Assembly (NCBI GenBank): GCA_030522415.1
Contig: CM060107.1
Span: 54,882,104 to 54,946,103, forward strand
DNA length: 64,000 nucleotides
Direction of reading: 5' to 3'
DNA from: Channallabes apus
Taxonomy: Eukaryota; Chordata; Actinopteri; Siluriformes; Clariidae
Shown: one piece after another, positions 57,153 to 64,000 of the stretch
How the letters are laid out: each line of letters starts with the position of its first letter
Numbering within the stretch: the first letter of the stretch is position 1
Translations under genes and position numbers: made by a program
The notes under the pieces: model-generated
Databases searched by the model: none
Seen by the model: only the letters and a program-made list of their open reading frames with translations
What the model was told of the DNA's origin: nothing

Positions 57153-57752
57153 CAGTGGAACCTCGGATTGCAAGTAACCCGGTTTGCGAACGTTACGCAA
57201 GACGAGCAAAAATTTTTAATAGTGTTCGTCTCTCACTTGTATAATCAACATCCCTGCAGACATGTGCTGTTTACTATAACACTGTGACCATGTGTGTGCG
57301 CGTTGAGCATCTTTTATTTTGTGTTTGTATGTGTGTGTGTGTGTGTGAAAGTCATCCTAGCCGTGTACTGTTTATTATAACATTGTGTAAAGCAAAAGCA
57401 GTTAAACATCCATTTTCTCTCTCTCTGTCAGACTGCACTGATTTGTTAGTGTGAGTGTGTACGCCCGTCATTAGACACTGTGCCTCTTCCCTCCTCCTCT
57501 CGCCTTCACACACATACACACACACACTAACAGAAACACTTCTCTGTCGTGATTCTTTCCAAAAAGTAAAGTGCAGATTAATTTGATATATTTTTATTTC
57601 ATATTTTCTATTAATTCTTTTTATACATTAATTTCTTGGGGTTGTGGAATGAATAATCTGAGTTTTCATTATTTCTCATGGGGACATTCCCTTTGATTTA
57701 CGAGTGTTTTGATATATGAGACACTTCTTGAATGAATTATGCTCGCAATCCA
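57153..57752. mobile_element. Non-autonomous DNA transposon (MITE-like)
   Basis: The left end reads cagtggaacctcggattgca. The right end is the inverse start ttatgctcgcaatccaag but breaks into (GA)n before completing the terminus. The interior has atttctcatggggacattcc followed by tttacgagtg, a common fish repeat. It contains no transposase, and a TSD cannot be read because the right end is truncated. Confidence 0.65.
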
Positions 57753-58107
57753 AGAGAGAGAGAGAGAGACTTAATATACTGTATCACAGAAGAGCCAAAA
57801 GAACAGCATAATGTATTTGAAGTTATCACTGGAAGTTCCCCTGATACAGTGCTGGACCTCAATACAATCACAGAAATCCTTTATGTTGACGCCTCAGTGA
57901 AAGTTAACTAAACGTTATGTTGTTATGGTTCTGCATCAGGCTACAGACATTATTGTGTGAAACTGTAAAATGATCTGTTCTGTGTTAACCGGTGTAATGT
58001 AAACTAGCAACACAGCACGACATGTTAACCCACATAGGTGTTATACTCACCGTAACTCCTTTTACTGTGGCATGAAAAACTTTATTACATACATACATTT
58101 ATAAACT

Positions 58108-58724
58108 GACATGGATTTTACATTTTCTTATCATTGATTTTTTTTATCTGGCTGATCTCAGGACAAACCATTTCATCATGGGAGTGTGTAGACTGGTTTT
58201 ATATTCTCACTCACTCATCTTCTATACCGCCTTATCCTGTATTCAGGGTCATGGGGGCCTGGAACCTATCCAAGGAGACTTGGGGCACGAGGTGGGATAC
58301 AAATAAATAAACAATATTAAACAAATAAAATTCCTGGATTTATGTTCTTTTTAATAATTTTACACAAACTATAAGAATCCATCATGTCTGTGATGTTCTA
58401 TAGTGTATGTAGACAGTATTATGAATGAACTGTGGTTTACTCAGTGACTAAGTGATCCTGCACTTCCCTGTACTCAGACTTCCAGTGGTGAGACCTGAGG
58501 TAGTGTCCACCTCTCCTCCCCTCCCCGTCTCGTACACTCAGTGAGAGATCTTCTTGGGCAGTAACCTGCCTCACAAACTAGAATCAGGGGACCAACCATA
58601 CGGTGGCATGAAAAATGCAACCTGCATTGACGGAACAGTAAACTGACCACACAAATGTCACCACCACTACAATTTATTTATTATTGTTTAACGTGTGTAT
58701 TGTGCTGGCTTCACCAACATGCTG

Positions 58725-58787
<63 letters not shown>

Positions 58788-59093
58788 ACAAGGAACATTC
58801 ACAGCTCTGAGAAATATGAATGTATATAATGAATTATCTTACTATGTAAGTACTTTATAAAAAGCTGAATGTAATTGTTCTGTCCTCAGAGTGAGTTAAA
58901 GGAGAAGCAGATGAAATTACAACAGAGAATCCAGGAGAAGCAGAAGAAGGTGGAGGAGCTGAAACAGGCTGTGAACACTATAAAGGTGAGCAGTGAGCAG
59001 AGACAGAGCTGCTCCTAGAAACACACACAACATGGACAACATGGAGACATTTAGAGTCGCAGTAAGAGAGGGAATGATAGATGAGCTTTAAAT

Positions 59094-59144
<51 letters not shown>

Positions 59145-59480
59145 AGCTGAGTGCACAGACAGCAGTGGAGGACAGTGAGAGGATCTTTACTGAGCTGATC
59201 AGCTCCATGGAGACAAAGCGCTCGGAGGTGACGGAGCTGATCAGAGATCAGGAGAAGACTGAACTGAGTCGAGCTGAACGACTCCTGGAGCAACTGGAGC
59301 AGGAGATTGCTGATCTTCAGAGGAGACTCACTGAGCTGGAGCAGCTTTCAGACACACACGATCACATCCAGTTCCTCCAGGTAACACTCACTTTCTGATC
59401 TACACACACAGCTGTTCCTCACACACTCTCTAAAACACCTCCTGTTAAAGGAACAGTGAATGTCCTCTGATGTCACAAGT
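58108..59480 (+). pseudogene. finTRIM fragment C (intron 1, exons 2 and 3)
   Basis: 58108-58870 parallels copy A intron 1 on both sides of its L2 insertion. Exon 2 is 58890-58985 (96 bp) and exon 3 is 59147-59380 (234 bp). Both are open and have proper AG and GT borders, encoding coiled coil (EKQKKVEELKQAVNTIK, SRAERLLEQLEQEIADL). RING, B-box and B30.2 exons are absent: homology stops near 59485, and no exon 1 lies upstream. A partial SINE (58203-58300) sits in the intron, and long CA and GT microsatellites are at 58727-58790 and 59096-59142. Likely a truncated duplicate. Confidence 0.85.
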
Positions 59481-60084
59481 GTTGTAGATGCGGTCATGTC
59501 ATTTCACTAGTTTTGACGCGTAGCTTTGGTTGGATCATTTACTCACAAGAACTGAAGTCCGATGATTTCTTTGTCTTGGTATTTTATTTTCAGCATCAAA
59601 GATTCAAGACTTCATACAGTCGTCTTGAGTAAATCCACTGTGGTTACAACACCTGTTGCTGTATCTTGTAAATTTCTGACTTTATATGTTATCTCTATCT
59701 CATTGCGTTCAGCTCACTCATATAACAACACTTTCGTTGTATACAGTGGGTGCACAGGCAGTATGCGACTTCTACCGTCGTAGCGTATGGCGTCAGCATT
59801 TGGGTTTGTGCGTTTGCTGGCTTTTACCGCTGAGTGGCGCTATATAACTATAGACTGACGCCTCAGGCATCAGCTCGTTCTCTCCAGGCTTAATGAGGCG
59901 CAGGTCGTCCACAGCTGCACGTCGTTGCAGATAAAATAAAGTGAAACATTGTAAATAAACGAATTCATAATCACAGTAGTAACATTACAGTACAAATTTA
60001 TAATTAAAATTAAATTCAGTTTTTTAGGATCGAATTTAAGCAACGTAGACATTGTAAACTGTTTAATTACAGTAGAAAGGCTAC
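59481..60084. other. Unassigned sequence
   Basis: No homology to the duplicon and no domain-like frame. 59562-59783 is open but has no recognisable motif. Confidence 0.45.
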
Positions 60085-63000
60085 ACCTGTAGGGTCTTGT
60101 GTCATCTTATATTTTGTGTTCTTTAAATTTGTAGCTTTTATAAGACTCTACTTTTATTTAGGTGCACACACAATGACGAAAAAACTTCATGATTTTATTA
60201 AATAAATAAAGTAAACGGGGTTCTGTATTGATTTTGGTGAACTTGAGCGCGTCAGAAAATGAACCCAAACTCCGTGTATACTCGCCGCACAGACGTGAAA
60301 AATATATACTTATAGAAAGAGAAATATCTGCTTTAATATAAACTAATGAAAAAAATATATTAGATTATGTAATTCGTATGAGAAGTGAATTACTGTATAG
60401 GCGCGCTCACTGACGACGAGATGACATGATCAGCACAGCCATAACCAAAGGAATCACTATCTTATCAATGAATTATTAAAATGGTCAGAGTGAGTTTCCA
60501 GCCTGTTTAACAAATATTTGAAGTAGATAACAGTAGCCCACATTTATAAAAGCATTTTTTATTTATATAAAACTATATAAAAAAATAATCCTGCGTTTAT
60601 TTTTAGGTGTGCCCGCTGCCATAGTTCTTCAGTAACAAACCTATAAAACATGTACATCTGTATGAATAAATTGTTTAAATGTGATCAGTAAATGCTCCTT
60701 GCTACTGTAGTGACTGACATCGGCGTGCTGAAAGATCTAATCTCTCATATCGGCGCGCGCGTTCATCTGACTTATTATTTCAATTCATACTGTACAGCTG
60801 TTAGAATTGGGGCAGGGATATTATGCCAATATTAAATATTATATACGATATTAAATTTCAAGTGCGTTGGGAGTTTGCAAGGCAGAGAAGGATGCTCTTC
60901 GGAGTGAGTTGCGAGTTTGATGAGACGGCATAAATATTTAATACAGCAAATTAAATATTTTGGTTTATATTTTGGTTTATATTATATGGTTAATGTATTT
61001 TGGTTTATATTGCAAACGAATAACGAATCAAGAGCCTGTGATTATATTGCATAAATATTATTTTGTACAGACAAATATCTGAATTTTTATTTATTTATTT
61101 TTTAGATTTTTTTTTAAAACAAATCTCTCAAAAATAGTAAGATGTATTTTGGTTTTATACTGCAAACGAAAAACGAATCCAGGGTCTTGTGTCATCTTAT
61201 ATTTTGTGTTCTTTAAATTTGTAGTAGATTTATTAAATGAAATAAATTACACTAAACGGGGTTCTGTATTGTTTTCGGTGAACTTGAGCGCGTCAGAAAA
61301 TGAACCCAAACTCCGTGTATACTCGCCTCACAGACGTGAAATATAAGTACTGAAGTACTGTAGATAACAGCCCACATTTATAAAAGCATTTTTTATTTAT
61401 ATAAAACTATAAAAAAAATAATAATCCTGCGTTTATTTTTAGGTGTGCCCGCTGCCACAGTTCTTCAGTAACAAACCTATAAAACATGTACATCTGTATG
61501 AATAAATTGTTTAAATGTGATCAGTGATTTATGTAAATGACTCAGTTTAGATGTAAGTAAATGCTCCTTGCTATAGGGACTGACATCGGCGTGCTGAAAG
61601 ATCTAATCTCTCATATCGGCGCGCGCGTTCATCTGACTTTAGATCAAAGTTAAAGGCGCACACACGGGATCATGCAAACGTTTCCCCTCCTCTTTCATAA
61701 AAAATTAACAATCCGACACGAGCAGATTTGTTTCAGTCAGAATATTTATCAATCATAAAGAGAGGCGACATATACTTGCTGATTAAACACTGCATTTTTA
61801 AAGTGAAAGCGCGCGATGTGAGCAGCTTTAATTATTGATAATTAAATCATTATTAAATGGTGGACATAAAAAGCAAAAATAATAATAATATTATTTTGAT
61901 TATTATTATCATGTTCTTTTGCTGTTTGAGCGTCTGTGGATTCCAAAATTGACATTTTTACCGTTTTTTAATCACTGAAATGGAAGAGATACTGTACTGT
62001 AGAAAGGTTCCTTATCATAACGTGCCTTGTATTGTTTTTAATCGCTCGATACACGACCCATCATTTTTAATGCTATTTTACAAAGGGTAAATACACATGG
62101 AATAATTTTATTTGGTTTGTTTATTTATAAATAAAATTAAAAGTAATTAAAAACAGTGTAGAGTGATTAATAACACTACATGTTATGGTAAGAAAAATCT
62201 CATTCTTGCTCATTCTAGTTTCTCCGAGTGTATACTGTAGGTGAGAACAGCTATTCACCCTTAGGGGGGTGTATCATTTGCATGTGTCTGACTTTGCAAA
62301 GCACACCTGTAAAACCTGTTTAAATGTAAATGCTCCTCGCTGCGCTGTTTGGGGGAGGGGCACGCTAATGACGATTTGGTCAGCTGTGTGAACGCTCGCC
62401 CTTTAGATGTTGCGCGCACTACACGGCAAAAAATATGTTAGTATATCATGACTGAAATCATGACTGAAATATATGTTAGTATATCATGACTGAAAAAAGG
62501 TTATGTAATTTGTATAAAACGTGGATGAAAGATCTAATCTCTGAAAGATCTAATCTCTCATATCGGCGCGCGCGTTCATCTGACTTAACGTTTCAGCCAT
62601 TCACACATGCATTGTGCTGTTGTTTGTACACACTTACACACTGGTTGTATAGCGCACTTATGGAATGAATACGATGAGATGACAGAGTGGAGGTTTAATA
62701 CCCCTATCTCACACGCGGGGCCGTAAGTGCGGTTCATTATGATTCGGCGCGAGTTTTGGTGCTGTTATTACGTTTCCATCTTACCACGCAAAAAAAATAA
62801 ACATGTTTAACATGCGGAAGATCTTCGCGGACCGTCGGGCGCCGGTCACTCGAGGCAAATCACGGTGCCTAATACCCCTCTCTCACCTGTGTGGCCTGAC
62901 TCATCTCCGTGAGCTGCCGTGATTGCCCACCACGTTCCTTTAACGTTCCGCGAAGTTCTGCAAGCTTCCGCGAGGACCAGCAAAAAATTAAACGTTGAAT

Positions 63001-64000
63001 TTTTCACGCGGAAACATGGAAACGTAATCACAGCGCAAAGACTCGAGGTGAATCATGATCAAGCCTACGGTCACAGCGCGAGACCGAGCAGGTGAGATAG
63101 GGGTATAACACACCGCATCTCACAGCGAGTCAAACCGCATACAGTAAGTGAATACTGTAGGGGTATTAAACATTACAATCACACAGAAACATGAATGGAT
63201 GCGGGGTTTGAAACTCCCATGGTTATTTTCTCATTTAACTAAATCAAATTTCATAAAAATAAAACGTGTCAAAACCCATAAAGTCATGGATAATGGCTAA
63301 TGATGAATGAAACATATTTTAAACAAAAAGCAGCGAGCAGCTGGACATCGGGACGGGGAGTGTAAGTACGACGCGTTGGTCTGGCACGCGCAGGTCTGAG
63401 CAGCTCAAGAAGCTCCATAATCTGTTGCCTTGGAAGGCAAAACTTTTATTTAAATATATTTATTAATAACGACCACGGGGAAAATATGAAAAGGGCTGAA
63501 GTTTTGTCTAAAGGAAAAATGTACATGACCCACACGGCTCCACGGACGGCGCCGTCTTCAGTTTAACACAACATCACGCTCGCTGCCTAATTGTTCACCA
63601 CCTGTTTAATATTAATAGTGATTGGCAATTTTAATGCGTTAGTCACATTATGAAATAGGCTAATTAAAAAAAATCAGCAAAAATATTATTTAGTACAACG
63701 CAATCTTTGGATCCTTGATGAGACGGCATAAATATTTAATACAGCAAATTAAATATTTTGGTTTATATTTTGGTTTGTATTATATGGTTAATGTATTTTG
63801 GTTTATATTGCAAACGAATAACGAATCAAGAGTCCGTGATTATATTGCATAAATATTATTTTGTACAGACAAATATCTGAAAAAAAAAACAGTTTTCTTT
63901 TTACAACGAATCTCTCAAAAATAGTAAGATGTATTTTGGTTTTATACTGCAAACGAAAAACGAATCCAGAGCCTGTAATTATATTGCATAACTATTATTT
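60085..64000. repeat. Diverged tandem and interspersed repeat block
   Basis: Segments recur: 60085-60300 with 61181-61340 (gaacttgagcgcgtcagaaa); 60534-60690 with 61370-61525 (ttaggtgtgcccgctgcca); gatctaatctctcatatcgg at about 60733, 61599 and 62545; and 60917-61190 with 63715-64000 (taatacagcaaattaaat). Spacing between equivalents is about 0.85-1.1 kb and 2.8 kb. No coding sequence is seen, and the block continues past the window. Confidence 0.8.
62699..63105. mobile_element. MITE-like palindromic element
   Basis: The ends tacccctatctcac and, inverted, gtgagataggggta are flanked by TAA on both sides (62696-62698, 63106-63108). Inner arms around attacgtttccat and atggaaacgtaat are also inverted. 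The 3-bp TAA would fit a PIF/Harbinger-type MITE. A second possible right end (aggggtatt at 63159) with TTAA leaves a piggyBac-like alternative. Confidence 0.5.

Overview
The window looks like repeat-dense, low-gene-density chromosomal DNA from a teleost fish, possibly an ostariophysan or catfish-like species. That rests on finTRIM-like RING/B-box/B30.2 exons, tRNA-derived fish SINEs, L2, BEL/Pao, Ty3/gypsy, Tc1 and hAT elements, long CA/GT and AT microsatellites, and vertebrate intron/exon signals. I saw no bacterial genes, CRISPR array, rRNA or functional tRNA.

The backbone is a direct segmental duplication. Copy A covers 1-12838 and copy B 29454-about 38690, with fragments at 41041-42580 and 58108-59480. 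Each main copy carries a CCAAT-box promoter region, a probable non-coding first exon, and a six-coding-exon finTRIM-like E3 ligase gene. The two genes carry different, complementary lesions. Copy A (5669-12783) has a 2-bp deletion in the RING/B-box exon but a normal B30.2 exon. Copy B (35725-38627) is open in every exon (564 codons), but the last splice acceptor reads AT instead of AG. The third fragment keeps only exons 2 and 3.

Between and inside the copies lie mobile elements, many with readable target-site duplications (TSDs). Copy A intron 1 holds a 5'-truncated L2 LINE. Between A and B are a hAT remnant, a gypsy gag-pol remnant, a Tc1 remnant, and a very young non-autonomous LTR retrotransposon (15966-18275). 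The latter has apparently identical 341-bp LTRs, a 5-bp TSD and one long ORF of duplicated coiled-coil modules followed by proline-rich repeats. Further on are a 3.7-kb minisatellite of about 95 copies of a 39-bp unit holding a consensus splice donor, and a Tc1 transposon split by a solo LTR of the same LTR family.

Downstream of copy B a BEL/Pao retrotransposon (about 43390-55470, minus strand) is interrupted by a hAT element with perfect 8-bp TSDs (45423-52398). The hAT itself contains a near-complete L2 LINE with intact ORF1 (SGNH esterase type) and ORF2 (endonuclease plus reverse transcriptase). The last 4 kb (about 60.0-64.0 kb) is a patchwork of diverged tandem repeats with a MITE-like palindromic element.

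The only host genes I can support are the finTRIM copies, their third fragment, and an unidentified terminal pseudo-exon at the left edge of each duplicon. Everything else is transposon-derived, simple repeat or unassigned.
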